Positions 1-8,441 are shown, counted from the stretch's first letter. The stretch: DNA of 64,000 bases from Algoriphagus sp. (GCF_030694375.1 NZ_JAUXYL010000038.1:124001-188000); one strand, 5' to 3'. Numbers and translations are program-made. Notes: generated by a model from the sequence alone, not told the origin.

Positions 1-533
1 ACTTCTTTAACCGTCTCCTCATTGTTGTGATCGACGACCACCCATCCCGGATCCACCTGATGCTCTTCGGCTACGTCCATGGATCTCGTGGTTCCTTTCT
101 TCTTGTCTCGATGAGGAGTGTGGATCAATACCGGTAGGTTGACCTCTTTCGCCAATTCGAGTTGGAGGCGATAAAAGCGATCTTCCGCTTCGGTTTGGTC
201 ATCGTATCCGATCTCTCCGATGGCGACAACTCCTTCTTTTCCGGCAAAAAGTGGCAAAAGCTCCATCACCTGTTCGGCTAAAGGCACATTATTGGCTTCT
301 TTGGAATTCAGGCCCATCGTGCAGTAGTGCACGATCCCAAATTGGCTGGCGCGAAACCGCTCCCAACCCACCAGTGTGCTGAAGTAATCTTTGAAAGAAC
401 CAACTTCAGTTCGAGGTTGTCCCAACCAAAAGGCCGGCTCGATAGTCGCTACGATTCCGGCTTTGCGCATCGCTTCGTAATCATCCGTCGTGCGGGAAAC
501 GAGGTGGATATGGGGATCTATGTACATTTCCAT
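1..533 (-). CDS. TatD-family metal-dependent hydrolase, EboB-like (3' end cut by window)
   Basis: The frame opens with ATG at 533 and is still open at base 1, so only the first 177 or so residues are present. The N-terminus reads MEMYIDPHIHL, the His-x-His metal site of the amidohydrolase/TatD fold. A conserved block GEIGYDD follows near residue 110 and LPVLIHTPH near residue 135, both typical of TatD enzymes. It lies 49 bp downstream of an EboA-type gene on the same strand. In ebo clusters, which help export a cytoplasmic precursor in algae and bacteria, a TatD-like hydrolase accompanies EboA. I infer that role from context; the family alone would only say metal-dependent hydrolase. A second ATG three codons in is possible. 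Confidence 0.85.
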   Translation of the reverse strand, partial: MEMYIDPHIHLVSRTTDDYEAMRKAGIVATIEPAFWLGQPRTEVGSFKDYFSTLVGWERFRASQFGIVHYCTMGLNSKEANNVPLAEQVMELLPLFAGKEGVVAIGEIGYDDQTEAEDRFYRLQLELAKEVNLPVLIHTPHRDKKKGTTRSMDVAEEHQVDPGWVVVDHNNEETVKE

Positions 534-582
534 TTTTTCAGAATTAAAATCAAGTGTATAAAATTAGAGAATGAGGTTGGAA

Positions 583-1470
583 TCAAGCCTTTTTCTCCTG
601 AAAATCCCTACCTATTTTTTCCCAGGTGATTTCTCCGTATTCGATCGCCATGACCTCTTCGTTGTGTCCTTGCAGCAACTGTTTTGCTACCTCAGACTCA
701 CAACCATACAAGGCCAAAAGGCCGGCTTCTACTTCCAATTGCGCATTAGAAGCAAGTACTTTTTTCAAATCAGCCACGAATTTTTCATTAATGAAAGGAA
801 CGACCAAGCGCCATAGTTCCGGCATGACATCCCTTCCTGCGGCCCATCGCTCATGGGCAAAATCCGATGCAATATCTGCCAGAGCAGGATTTCTTCGCTC
901 ATCCAGCCTTTGTATCCTGTAAAGTGGACGCTGCATAAAGATCGACTTCAGTACCAATTGATTCCAGTTGGCCTCAGGGAAGTATTTGGCGGGGAAAGGA
1001 TTATTCAGGGCGATGGCATCAAAGATCAGCGTCATATTTGTCCGGCATCCGTCAATCGCCCGAGAAAGCAATTCTTCCTGAAAAGGCATCACTGGTAAAG
1101 CGGCATAAAGCGCCTGTTGCTCATACATATCCCCTGTTTCAAAAAGCTGATTGATGGCAGTAAACCACTTTTCCTTTTCCTGAGGAAAGTGAAGTAAAAG
1201 GCAGGTTCGGGCAGTTTGGAGTAAATCCCAATGGCTGGGATCGAATCCGGGAGCTAGATTTCTTGCTTGGTCTTTCTCTTCCGTACTAAGTTCAAGATTT
1301 TCCTTTTTGAAAAAGCGGGAAGCTTGGGAGAAAGCGAGAAAGAAAGTAGAATTGGAGCTTGAACTTTCTGTTTGCTCTGCTTTTTGGCCAAGCCAAGAAC
1401 TTGATTTTTCTTCTGCACGGTTTTCAATGATTTTCCTGAGAAAACTCTTTATTTCAATATCAGAGGCCAT
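583..1470 (-). CDS. eboA: EboA-domain protein
   Basis: This 295-residue, largely helical protein has no signal peptide and no catalytic motif that I can see. Its Trp/Leu-rich repeats, such as DPSHWDLLQTARTCLLL around residue 75, and its position directly upstream of a TatD-like hydrolase match EboA of ebo clusters. EboA has no known biochemical activity; the cluster is linked to prenyl-dependent transport of small metabolites to the periplasm. The start ATG at 1470 is the first in frame. The gene faces away from vapBC across about 190 bp. The rest of the cluster would lie to the left, outside the window. Confidence 0.75.
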   Translation of the reverse strand: MASDIEIKSFLRKIIENRAEEKSSSWLGQKAEQTESSSSNSTFFLAFSQASRFFKKENLELSTEEKDQARNLAPGFDPSHWDLLQTARTCLLLHFPQEKEKWFTAINQLFETGDMYEQQALYAALPVMPFQEELLSRAIDGCRTNMTLIFDAIALNNPFPAKYFPEANWNQLVLKSIFMQRPLYRIQRLDERRNPALADIASDFAHERWAAGRDVMPELWRLVVPFINEKFVADLKKVLASNAQLEVEAGLLALYGCESEVAKQLLQGHNEEVMAIEYGEITWEKIGRDFQEKKA

Positions 1471-1594
1471 CAGTCAGATTTTAGGTTTACTTCAGATGTA
1501 AATAAACTTTATCGCCAATAAAAAACCATCCCGTTTGACAGGAACGGAAGAAGAAAATCACCAATCCTGATGAAAATCATATTAAGCAACACTT

Positions 1595-1657
1595 TTGCAC
1601 AACGAAGTATTCATAAATTCAGTTAGATTACATCATAAATGGTGCAATGTTGCACAA
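1595..1657. promoter_or_regulatory. Probable VapBC operator: repeated TTGCACAA half-sites
   Basis: GTGCAA-TG-TTGCAC at 1642-1655 is a 6-bp inverted repeat with a 2-bp spacer, ending 8 bases before the vapB ATG. Another copy of the half-site, TTGCACAA, lies at 1595-1602. Antitoxins of this type bind short inverted repeats at their own promoter, so autoregulation is the natural reading. Binding is inferred. Confidence 0.55.
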
Positions 1658-1663
1658 TAATCT

Positions 1664-1855
1664 ATGCGAACAACAATTGAAATACCCGAAGAATTGCTCG
1701 AGGAGGTAATGAAGCTTACTGGAGCAACGACTAAAAGTCAAGCAATCAAGTTAGTCCTTGAGGAAAAAATCGCTCAAACAAAGCGAAAAAGAATTATCAA
1801 AATGAAAGGATCTATTGATTTGGACCTTGATTTAGATGTTTTACGAGATCGATAA
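1664..1855 (+). CDS. vapB: VapB-type antitoxin
   Basis: This 63-residue protein begins MRTTIEIPEELLEEVMKLTG, a beta-strand followed by a helix typical of ribbon-helix-helix antitoxins of the VapB family (DUF2191-like). The C-terminal third is basic, then acidic, the usual toxin-wrapping tail. The next gene begins on the base after its stop codon, so the two are translationally coupled. The protein should bind both the toxin and the operator repeats just upstream. The region is AT-richer than its neighbours, as is common for horizontally moving toxin-antitoxin pairs. Confidence 0.85.
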   Translation: MRTTIEIPEELLEEVMKLTGATTKSQAIKLVLEEKIAQTKRKRIIKMKGSIDLDLDLDVLRDR

Positions 1856-2245
1856 ATGATGGTAAAGTCTCCAATTTTGGTTGACAGTTCTGTTTGGATT
1901 GAGTTCTTGAAATCGCCCAAACCCTCCACATTAGATAAATTCATTGATGAGGACTTGGTTTCTACCAATGATATTATCCTTAGTGAATTGATCCCTAGGC
2001 TTCAGCTAGAAAGGAAGGCAGACGTCATTGATTCCCTGATCTCCTTCGAAAAAATTCCATTAATTATTGATTGGGATTTAATTCGCCACTATCAGATTTT
2101 AAACCTAAAAAATGGAGTGAATAAAGTCGGCATTCCTGATTTAATTATTCTTCAACAAGTGATTGAAGAAAAACTTACACTTTTCTCCTATGACAAGCAT
2201 TTTAAATTGATGCAGGGTTTTTTGAAATTTGAGTTGATATCGTGA
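1856..2245 (+). CDS. vapC: VapC-type PIN-domain ribonuclease toxin
   Basis: The 129-residue protein is the length of a single PIN domain. The acidic metal ligands are visible: Asp10 in LVDSSVWIEF, Glu44 in LSELIP, Asp95 in IPDLII and Asp112 in FSYDKHF. VapC toxins cleave tRNA or rRNA with Mg2+ and are neutralised by the partner encoded immediately upstream. Two ATG codons sit in tandem at 1856 and 1859, so the exact start is uncertain by one residue. All catalytic residues are present, so the pair appears intact. Confidence 0.9.
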   Translation: MMVKSPILVDSSVWIEFLKSPKPSTLDKFIDEDLVSTNDIILSELIPRLQLERKADVIDSLISFEKIPLIIDWDLIRHYQILNLKNGVNKVGIPDLIILQQVIEEKLTLFSYDKHFKLMQGFLKFELIS

Positions 2246-2416
2246 CTCAAAAGGGGAAACCCTGCTTCCTCTTCAATTCCTAGATTAATATACTTGCTTG
2301 ATTTTATTCCTCACCAAAATTATTTCCCTAAGAACCAAGCTGAAACAAAAAAACCAAACCTAAATACTCAATTATATTCCTGAAATTTTAATATTTGTTT
2401 ATAAACTTTTAAAATT

Positions 2417-2785
2417 ATGAAAAACGCTTTAAAAATTGTCCTTTGTGGAATCTCCCTATCTGTTATGTCAAGCTGTGCTACACACAGTGCTTATACAGGG
2501 AATCTCAAATCGCAAAACACACAAGTGATTCTATCTCAAGACAACTTTAAAATTGGGGAAAGAATTGAAGGGAAGGCCAATGCAACCTATGTTTTCGGTA
2601 TAGGCGGGTTAAGTAAAAAATCACTTGTTGAAACAGCTCGAACAAATATGTTTCAAAATGCAAATCTTCAGGGCAGTCCGAAGGCATTGGTTAATGAAAC
2701 ATTTTCCACAAAAACATCCTTTTTCCTGCTCTTCTGGAAACATCAGGTAAATGTTTCAGCAGACGTGGTTGAATTCACGAAATAA
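2417..2785 (+). CDS. Small lipoprotein of unknown function
   Basis: The 122-residue product has a lipoprotein signal peptide with Cys20 (SVMSSCATH) as the lipidated residue. The mature part has a mixed beta/alpha pattern with no catalytic motif. It resembles small Bacteroidota lipoproteins that carry a GGLSKKSLVETAR-like segment, but I cannot give it a function. It stands alone: vapBC ends 171 bp upstream and an inverted repeat follows 6 bp downstream. Envelope location is inferred from the signal. Confidence 0.75.
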   Translation: MKNALKIVLCGISLSVMSSCATHSAYTGNLKSQNTQVILSQDNFKIGERIEGKANATYVFGIGGLSKKSLVETARTNMFQNANLQGSPKALVNETFSTKTSFFLLFWKHQVNVSADVVEFTK

Positions 2786-2791
2786 TCTAAA

Positions 2792-2933
2792 AGAGGCTGT
2801 CTCTTAACTACTGTTTTTCACATTGGGCGAAGGCGAAATGTTTCTTTATTCGCTGTAAATGGACTTCGTACTGACCAACTCTTGTTGGTCAGGAGCTCAG
2901 GCTGACACCTTCAGTCCTTTTGAGACAGCCTCT
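2792..2933. repeat. MITE-like or terminator-like element with 12-bp terminal inverted repeats
   Basis: AGAGGCTGTCTC at 2792-2803 is repeated as its exact complement GAGACAGCCTCT at 2922-2933. An inner perfect hairpin, CTGACCAAC/GTTGGTCAG with a TCTT loop, lies at 2871-2892. No coding frame fills the element. The right end runs into ATTTTTATT, so it could also terminate transcription of the lipoprotein gene. The ends resemble termini of some insertion sequences, which suggests a non-autonomous derivative. Confidence 0.6.
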
Positions 2934-3114
2934 ATTTTTATTCCCCTCATTTTATCATTGATTTATTTAATTCTAATTCTGTAGCTATTTTAGCTAATAA
3001 ACTGAATCTTATTAAATCGGGCTTGCATGAGACAAACAGGCAAAAAAACTGTGCAAATTAGGATGATTGTCTCCCACTTTCTGGAGGGATGAAAATAAAA
3101 TCAATACTAGACAG

Positions 3115-3690
3115 ATGAAGTCCAACCGCCAAAAAATGATGGATGGGGAAGCTTACAACTCCCGAGATCCTGAACTCCTTGAGCTTTACCACCGGGCAAG
3201 AGCCTTAATTTTGGCCTACAATACTTGCGACAGCCGTGATCTGGTACAGCGCAATGCGCTTTTAAGCCAACTCTTGGGAAAAGTGGGAAAAGGGGTTTGG
3301 ATTGAAACTCCATTCTTCTGCGACTATGGCGTCAACATTGAGATCGGCGATAATACCTATGTCAATACCAATTGCATGTTTCTCGACGACAACAAAATAA
3401 TCATCGGGAAAAATGGGCTCATCGCTCCATATGTGCAAATTTACACAGCCACTCATCCACTCAAGGCATCCGACCGCCTCTATCAAGAGGGAGAAAGGAC
3501 CCGATATCACACCTCCACCAAGCCTGTGATCATTGGCGATAATGTTTGGATTGGAGGCAATTCGGTGATATTCCCCGGTGTCAAGATAGGAAATAATGTA
3601 ACCGTCGGCGCAGGTTCTGTAGTGACTAAAGACATTCCGGATGATGTTTTGGCATTTGGGAATCCCTGTCAGGTGATGAGGGAGCTTTAA
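3115..3690 (+). CDS. Maltose/galactoside O-acetyltransferase family protein (left-handed beta-helix)
   Basis: The 191-residue protein has the N-terminal Mac domain (MMDGEAYNSRDPEL onward), then hexapeptide repeats such as IIIGDNVWIGGNSVIFPGVKIG that build a left-handed beta-helix. The catalytic His is His114 in TATHPL. It transfers acetyl from acetyl-CoA to a sugar hydroxyl; the natural acceptor is unknown for most members. I chose ATG at 3115 rather than an upstream TTG at 3067 because family members begin just before the KMMDGEAY motif. The gene stands alone between the inverted repeat and a peptidase gene. Confidence 0.88.
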   Translation: MKSNRQKMMDGEAYNSRDPELLELYHRARALILAYNTCDSRDLVQRNALLSQLLGKVGKGVWIETPFFCDYGVNIEIGDNTYVNTNCMFLDDNKIIIGKNGLIAPYVQIYTATHPLKASDRLYQEGERTRYHTSTKPVIIGDNVWIGGNSVIFPGVKIGNNVTVGAGSVVTKDIPDDVLAFGNPCQVMREL

Positions 3691-3761
3691 CTGAAATATC
3701 CACCAACGGTTAGCCGAAATAATACGAACTCTTTTATTTTTAGAATCTAAACTAAACTCCT

Positions 3762-5303
3762 ATGAAAAAAATCTATCGCTATGGTTTGTGTTTGTTGCTT
3801 TTGATTTCGGTCAAGGTACAAGCCCAAAATCAAATCATCGATGCCATCATCAAAGAAGCTACTGAAAACTCCAAACTTGAAGTTTTGGCCCATGAAATCA
3901 TGGATGGTGTGGGACCAAGATTGGTCGGTTCTCCACAAATGCAAAAAGCACACGACCTCGCTGTCTCTACTTATCAATCTTGGGGAATCCCAGCCCGAAA
4001 TGAAAAATGGGGAGAATGGAGAGGTTGGGAAAGAGGGATCACTCATATCGACATGATTGCACCATGGACTAGGTCATTGGCAGGAACTCAATTGGCTTGG
4101 AGTCCTTCTTCTCCACAAGGTGGAGCTAAGGGCGAAGTGGTTATCCTTCCTGAGTTTGCTGATTCCGTGGCTTTCCAAAAATGGCTGCCTTCGGTTAAAG
4201 GAAAGTACGTCATGGTCTCTGTGCCTCAGATCACGGGTCGGCCGGACTACAACTGGGATGAGCATGGAACCCCAGAATCCATCGAAAAAATAAGAGCAGA
4301 GCGTACAAAAATCAACGAATCCTGGAATAAGCGACTTGCTTCCACCGGAAAAAACCGAACCCAGTTGCCGATTGCTCTTGAAAATGCAGGAGCTTTAGGC
4401 ATCATCACGTCCTATTGGTCGAATGCGTTTGGAGCAAATAAAATTTTCTCTGCCTCCACGAAGAAGGTTCCGACAGTTGACATTTCACTGGAAGATTACG
4501 GCCTGCTTTATAGATTGGCTGAAAGTGGTAAAAAGCCACAAATCAATCTAAATGCGCAATCCAAAGAAACCGGAGTTCAGCCTACTTACAATACCATCGC
4601 AGAAATCAAAGGAACCGAAAAGCCTGACGAATATGTGATGCTATCGGCTCACTTTGACTCTTGGGATGGAGGAACGGGCGCTACCGACAACGGTACCGGT
4701 ACGATCTTAATGATGGAAGTAATGCGTATTCTAAAGGCCGTATATCCAAATCCAAAGCGTACCATCTTGGTTGGACACTGGGGCTCTGAAGAGCAAGGAC
4801 TGAATGGATCAAGAGGTTTTGTAGAAGACCATCCTGAAATGATTGATAAAATCCAAGCCTTATTCAATCAGGACAATGGCACTGGTAGAATTGTGAATAT
4901 CTCAGGTCAAGGATATGTACACAGTTATGATTACATCGGTCGATGGTTGAGTAAAGTACCAAGAGACATTACTCGTGAACTGAAAACCGAATTCCCTGGA
5001 AACCCTGGAGCTGGTGGAACCGACCACGTTTCTTTTGTTGCAGCGGGTGTTCCTGCTTTCAATTTGGGCGCTTTGCCTTGGAATTATTTCAATTACACTT
5101 GGCACACCAACTTGGATACCTATGATAAAATCGTGTTTGATGATGTGCGAAACAATGCGATCCTAACTGCGATTTTGGTATATATGGCTTGCGAAGAACC
5201 AGAGATGGTTTCAAGAGAAAAGCGTATTCCGGTCAATCAGAGGGGTGAACCTACAGAATGGCCTGGCAAAAGATCTCCTACCCGAAAAGGTGGGATGAAT
5301 TAA
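3762..5303 (+). CDS. Secreted M28-family zinc aminopeptidase/carboxypeptidase
   Basis: A Sec signal peptide (about residues 1-21, ending VQAQ) precedes a 490-residue mature protein. Zinc ligands and catalytic acids of family M28 can be placed: His297 in SAHFDSWDGG, Asp309 in ATDNGTG, Glu343/Glu344 in SEEQG, Asp371 in NQDNGTG and His448 in TWHTNLD. The region before His297 contains a protease-associated-type segment, as in Q-type carboxypeptidase homologues. It should trim peptides in the periplasm or outside the cell. A strong terminator follows, so the gene is probably monocistronic. Confidence 0.92.
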   Translation: MKKIYRYGLCLLLLISVKVQAQNQIIDAIIKEATENSKLEVLAHEIMDGVGPRLVGSPQMQKAHDLAVSTYQSWGIPARNEKWGEWRGWERGITHIDMIAPWTRSLAGTQLAWSPSSPQGGAKGEVVILPEFADSVAFQKWLPSVKGKYVMVSVPQITGRPDYNWDEHGTPESIEKIRAERTKINESWNKRLASTGKNRTQLPIALENAGALGIITSYWSNAFGANKIFSASTKKVPTVDISLEDYGLLYRLAESGKKPQINLNAQSKETGVQPTYNTIAEIKGTEKPDEYVMLSAHFDSWDGGTGATDNGTGTILMMEVMRILKAVYPNPKRTILVGHWGSEEQGLNGSRGFVEDHPEMIDKIQALFNQDNGTGRIVNISGQGYVHSYDYIGRWLSKVPRDITRELKTEFPGNPGAGGTDHVSFVAAGVPAFNLGALPWNYFNYTWHTNLDTYDKIVFDDVRNNAILTAILVYMACEEPEMVSREKRIPVNQRGEPTEWPGKRSPTRKGGMN

Positions 5304-5333
5304 TTTTTTTTCGCGAAAACTATTTTATAAAAG

Positions 5334-5357
5334 ATCCCGCTTCGGCGGGATTTTTTT
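5334..5357 (+). terminator. Rho-independent terminator with UUCG tetraloop
   Basis: ATCCCGC (5334-5340), loop TTCG, GCGGGAT (5345-5351), then a run of seven T. This is a textbook terminator placed 30 bp after the M28 stop codon. It may also serve the convergent phosphodiesterase gene that ends at 5364. Confidence 0.9.
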
Positions 5358-5363
5358 GTTTGG

Positions 5364-6629
5364 TTAATTTCTCCAAACATTCAGTGAGTTAATCTCGCCT
5401 TCAATCAGAATCTTAAAAAATTTCCTTTTCCCAATCCACCTGGGGATAAGGAATGAGCCCGAAGAGACATCGGTTTCACCTAGCGGAAAATAGTCATCAC
5501 TCCCCCCCTGTGAAAAGTGATCTGTGGGGCTCCAATACAATTTGACCGGGCCGGTTTTCGCTATCGGATTCCAATTGACTGTCCAAACTCTTCCCTTCTT
5601 GATCAATTCTGCATTTTCGATAGAAATTTTACCGATGAGCGAAACTCCGTCCAATTCATTTTCCCTTTCCTCAGGAACCACCAAATTGAAAAACCGAAGA
5701 AAGGATGGCAAAATATCCACCATGGCCGCTTTGCCGGAATGAAATCGTTCATTGAGACTTTTGGCGTTTGTCACCATCCAGATTTCGCGCTCGGAGTTGG
5801 ATTGTCCGCCGTGATCTTTGCCCTCGGGTTCTTTTCGGCCATGATCAGTCGTCACCCAGATCAGCCAATCCTCTCCGAATTCCTTCTGACGATACTGCAC
5901 TGCTTCCCACAATTTACCAATCTGTGCATCTGCCAGCCGGATAGCTGCTCCGAGTTGTGGGCTCTTTCCAAATCGATGCCCCATATCATCGGTAAACTGC
6001 AAATAGACCCAGCTTAAATCCGGACCATCTGACCTCAAAAAAGCGGAGGCTTCATCGGCTACTTTATCATCAATATCCCGGATGTATAGGTGTTCCTCAT
6101 CATGTGGATAAGTAAGCGTATCCAGTTCCAAACCATCGAAGGATTTATCCAATTTCAGAAAGCGGGTTTCTGGTAAATTTTCTCCCAGCAATTTGGTCCG
6201 GTTGTCTTGCCATGTTGAAAAAATTGCTGTTTTGGCGTCCGGTCGGACCTCCTTCAAAAACCGAAAAACAGTCCAATAATGGTAATTTGGATCCTCAATT
6301 CCATTGCCCCAAACATTGTGCTTATTGGCCCAGGTGCCGGTCAGGAGAGAGTTGTAGCCCACTGCCGAAATGGTCGGCGTCTGAGAGTAACCGTCTTTTT
6401 TCCCTCCGGTAAAGGCTCTTGCATAACCGCCTATTTCAGCGATTTGATCGAGATTTGGAGTCTCGACACGCTCTAATTCCGAAGCCGGGATTCCATCCAG
6501 AATGATGAAAACCGTCTTTTTATCCTGGGAAAAGCCAAAAAAAGAAATACAACAAAGAAAGAGCGTTATTCCAATTGAAGTCCATCCCCCTTTGTTTTTT
6601 ATGTTAATTACCGGAAAGAAATGAAGCAT
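5364..6629 (-). CDS. Secreted alkaline phosphatase-superfamily phosphodiesterase
   Basis: The 421-residue protein has a long N-terminal leader with a hydrophobic stretch at residues 18-33 ending FGFSQ, a likely signal peptide. The core matches type I phosphodiesterase/nucleotide pyrophosphatase enzymes: metal ligand Asp45 in IILDGIP, the probable nucleophile Thr86 in SQTPTIS followed by LLTG, then DDMGHRFG, TTDHGRK and KDHGGQS for the second metal site. Substrate is not predictable; related enzymes cleave nucleotides or phosphodiesters in the periplasm. The divergent SMP-30 gene lies about 190 bp upstream. A long polar n-region before the hydrophobic stretch leaves the exact start open. Confidence 0.85.
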   Translation of the reverse strand: MLHFFPVINIKNKGGWTSIGITLFLCCISFFGFSQDKKTVFIILDGIPASELERVETPNLDQIAEIGGYARAFTGGKKDGYSQTPTISAVGYNSLLTGTWANKHNVWGNGIEDPNYHYWTVFRFLKEVRPDAKTAIFSTWQDNRTKLLGENLPETRFLKLDKSFDGLELDTLTYPHDEEHLYIRDIDDKVADEASAFLRSDGPDLSWVYLQFTDDMGHRFGKSPQLGAAIRLADAQIGKLWEAVQYRQKEFGEDWLIWVTTDHGRKEPEGKDHGGQSNSEREIWMVTNAKSLNERFHSGKAAMVDILPSFLRFFNLVVPEERENELDGVSLIGKISIENAELIKKGRVWTVNWNPIAKTGPVKLYWSPTDHFSQGGSDDYFPLGETDVSSGSFLIPRWIGKRKFFKILIEGEINSLNVWRN

Positions 6630-6820
6630 GGGCTGGTATTTTTAACCAAAATAAGCGGAAGAACGCAGACTAAATTTGCCAACATCACATTTTCTTTGGT
6701 AAAGGGAATGGATCAGGTAATAAATCATTCAATTTGTTATTTTATTTCAGAAATTATGTGGGAGATTACTTTTGCTGAACAAGTAAGCAACCATGACATC
6801 AATCTTTAAATCATATTACC

Positions 6821-7699
6821 TTGGAAAACCCTGTCTTTAAAACGATCTCCTCCCAATGCTACTTAGGTGAAGGCCCGCTTTGGATAGCTGATTTAGGTTG
6901 CTTTTTCTGGGTGGATATCGAAAAGGGTAATCTTCATCGATACCATTTAACTTCCGAAAAACTGGAAATCAGGCATTTCCCGCATTATTTGGCGGTGGTT
7001 CTGAAAGGTCAAAATGGAAAATTGATTTTGGGTTTGGACCGGAAACTGGTGTGGTACGATTGGGAGACTGAGGAAATCGAAAAGCTGTGTGAAGTGGAGA
7101 CTAATCAGCCCTTACACCGCTTCAATGACGGAAAGGTTGATTTTAAAGGTCGGATTTGGATAGGGACACTAAGTACCAAGTTCACAGAGGGGGCAGGTTC
7201 CCTTTACCGGATTGACTCCAAGCTCAAACCCGAAGTACAACTGAACAACCTGACCATTTCCAATGGAATGGCTTGGACGGAAGATCAGGATACTTTCTAT
7301 TTTATCGATACCCCAACGCGGAAGATTCAGGAATTCTTATTTGATCCGGCGACAGGAGAAATCAGATTCCGAAGGGTTGCAGTGGAGATCCCGGAGGACT
7401 TGGGCTTTCCGGACGGGATGTGCATCGATCGGGAAGGTATGCTGTGGGTAGCACATTATGGAGGTTCAGGAGTCTATCGCTGGAATCCTCAGACCGGAAA
7501 ACTTCAAGACAAAATCGAGCTGCCTGTTCCCCATGTGACTTCCTGTTGCTTTGGGGGTGAAAATCTCGATGTGATGCTGATCACCACGGCCCAGGAAAAT
7601 ATGACTGAATCGGATTTGAAAAAATATCCACAGAGTGGGGATGTGTTTTTGGTGAAGATGGAAGTGGGGGGATTGGAGACGAATCGGGCTTGTTTTTAA
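6821..7699 (+). CDS. SMP-30/gluconolactonase family protein
   Basis: The 292-residue protein has the six-bladed propeller motifs of SMP-30 lactonases: CYLGEGPLW with the metal Glu near residue 17, HRFNDGKVD, LTISNGMAWTED and FPDGMCID. These enzymes hydrolyse sugar lactones with a divalent metal. No ATG is available: an in-frame stop lies at 6794, and TTG at 6821 gives the family's usual N-terminus, so a TTG start is the best choice. There is no signal peptide, so it is cytoplasmic. No sugar dehydrogenase is adjacent to name the substrate. Confidence 0.88.
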   Translation: MENPVFKTISSQCYLGEGPLWIADLGCFFWVDIEKGNLHRYHLTSEKLEIRHFPHYLAVVLKGQNGKLILGLDRKLVWYDWETEEIEKLCEVETNQPLHRFNDGKVDFKGRIWIGTLSTKFTEGAGSLYRIDSKLKPEVQLNNLTISNGMAWTEDQDTFYFIDTPTRKIQEFLFDPATGEIRFRRVAVEIPEDLGFPDGMCIDREGMLWVAHYGGSGVYRWNPQTGKLQDKIELPVPHVTSCCFGGENLDVMLITTAQENMTESDLKKYPQSGDVFLVKMEVGGLETNRACF

Positions 7700-7708
7700 C
7701 TATTATTT

Positions 7709-7810
7709 CTCACAGATTTTCACGGATTAAAATCACAGATGCACACAGATTTTCCACTGTATTTCTTTCATCAGTGTAAATCTGTGTCCTTATCCGTGCT
7801 TATCTGTGAG
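7709..7810. repeat. Imperfect inverted repeat, ctcacag...ctgtgag family, copy 1
   Basis: The arms CTCACAGATTTTCACGGAT and ATCCGTGCTTATCTGTGAG pair at 16 of 19 positions, and the interior carries another CACAGATTT/AAATCTGTG pair. The element follows the SMP-30 gene. Related elements lie at 8725-8821 and 38713-38796, and a similar right-hand end at 8058-8081, so this is a dispersed family. Confidence 0.6.
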
Positions 7811-8117
7811 AATAAAAAAAGCCAATCTTTCGGTCAGGCTGGATTCTAATGTTTGTTTCCCGCAGATGAGCGCCGAAAAAGTCGCTGATGTTCGCTGATT
7901 TTAAAATGGTTCAAGTCTCCTGACTTGGACCTAATCCGTATTGTAAATAATATTTGGCAGTCCGAAGACTGCATTATGACGGGTCCAAGTTTGAAAACTT
8001 GAACCAATCCGGTCTCCGCGGATGAACACAGATTATTAACAATTACATATTCATCTGTGAAAATCTGTGCTATCTGTGAGAATAAAAAAAGACCAACCTT
8101 TCGAGTGATTTTTCAGG
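7811..8117. other. Gene-free, repeat-filled interval
   Basis: No credible coding frame was found. It holds a short pyrimidine-flanked segment beginning near 7857, the nested inverted repeat at 7908-8005, and a right-hand end resembling copy 1 (atctgtgagaat at 8072-8083). Runs of seven A next to gccaatctttcg and gaccaacctttcg (about 7814 and 8085) could be minus-strand terminators for the toxin-antitoxin pair to the right. Confidence 0.5.
7908..8005. repeat. Nested inverted repeat, ggttcaagt...acttgaacc
   Basis: The ends GGTTCAAGT and ACTTGAACC are exact complements, as are the inner blocks ACTTGGACC and GGTCCAAGT, separated by 6 unmatched bases in each arm. The centre has a perfect hairpin GCAGTC-CGAA-GACTGC at 7957-7972. 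It sits inside the left and right parts of another repeat, as if inserted there. I see no gene in it. Confidence 0.55.
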
Positions 8118-8441
8118 CTACAAGTCCTTTATCAACTTTTCTAGGTCCTCTATGGAAATCGATTCTCGATCTGATTTTGAATAAATTGTGATCAGGAAGA
8201 CTTCTTGGTTGATCACCTTTACCATTGTGATCACTCTTGCTCCCCCTGATTTTCCTTTACCCGTAGAAGTAATTGCAACCCTAATTTAAAAAAGATTATT
8301 TCCAAGCGGTGTTCCTTGGGAGGGGTTACTTTCCAAGGATTCAATAAGGTTAAATAAGTCAGATTTAAGAGAAGAGTGCTTCTTTGCTAATTGCTTGAAG
8401 TTTCTCTGAAAAGTATCTGATAAAAGTATTTTAAAGCTCAT
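8118..8441 (-). pseudogene. RelE/ParE-family toxin, broken by an in-frame stop at codon 52
   Basis: Reading from ATG at 8441 gives a RelE/ParE toxin: a start like MSFKILLSDTFQRNFKQLAK, a central SLESNPSQGTPLG, and a C-terminal half with SGGARVITMVKV and FLITIYSKSDRESISI, ending at TAG 8118. Codon 52 is TAA (8286-8288) where the family has Lys in LFKIRVAI; one base change (AAA to TAA) explains it. The frame is open on both sides of the stop, so decay looks recent. The start lies inside the last codons of the antitoxin gene, the normal overlap of such operons. Truncation at 51 residues removes the catalytic C-terminal strand region, so the toxin should be inactive. Confidence 0.8.

Noticed and set aside
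5502..5508. C7 runs in the phosphodiesterase (and a similar one in lolA near 57467)
   Set aside because: Both are in frame, encode ordinary Gly-rich turns and are too short to argue for phase variation.
6621..6809. 62-residue plus-strand open frame between the phosphodiesterase and SMP-30 genes
   Set aside because: It overlaps the start of the phosphodiesterase gene and lacks any protein-like pattern.
8118..8441. Possible recoding of the TAA codon in the RelE/ParE toxin
   Set aside because: TAA is not used for selenocysteine or pyrrolysine and no slippery sequence that bypasses it is evident, so a mutation is the simpler explanation.
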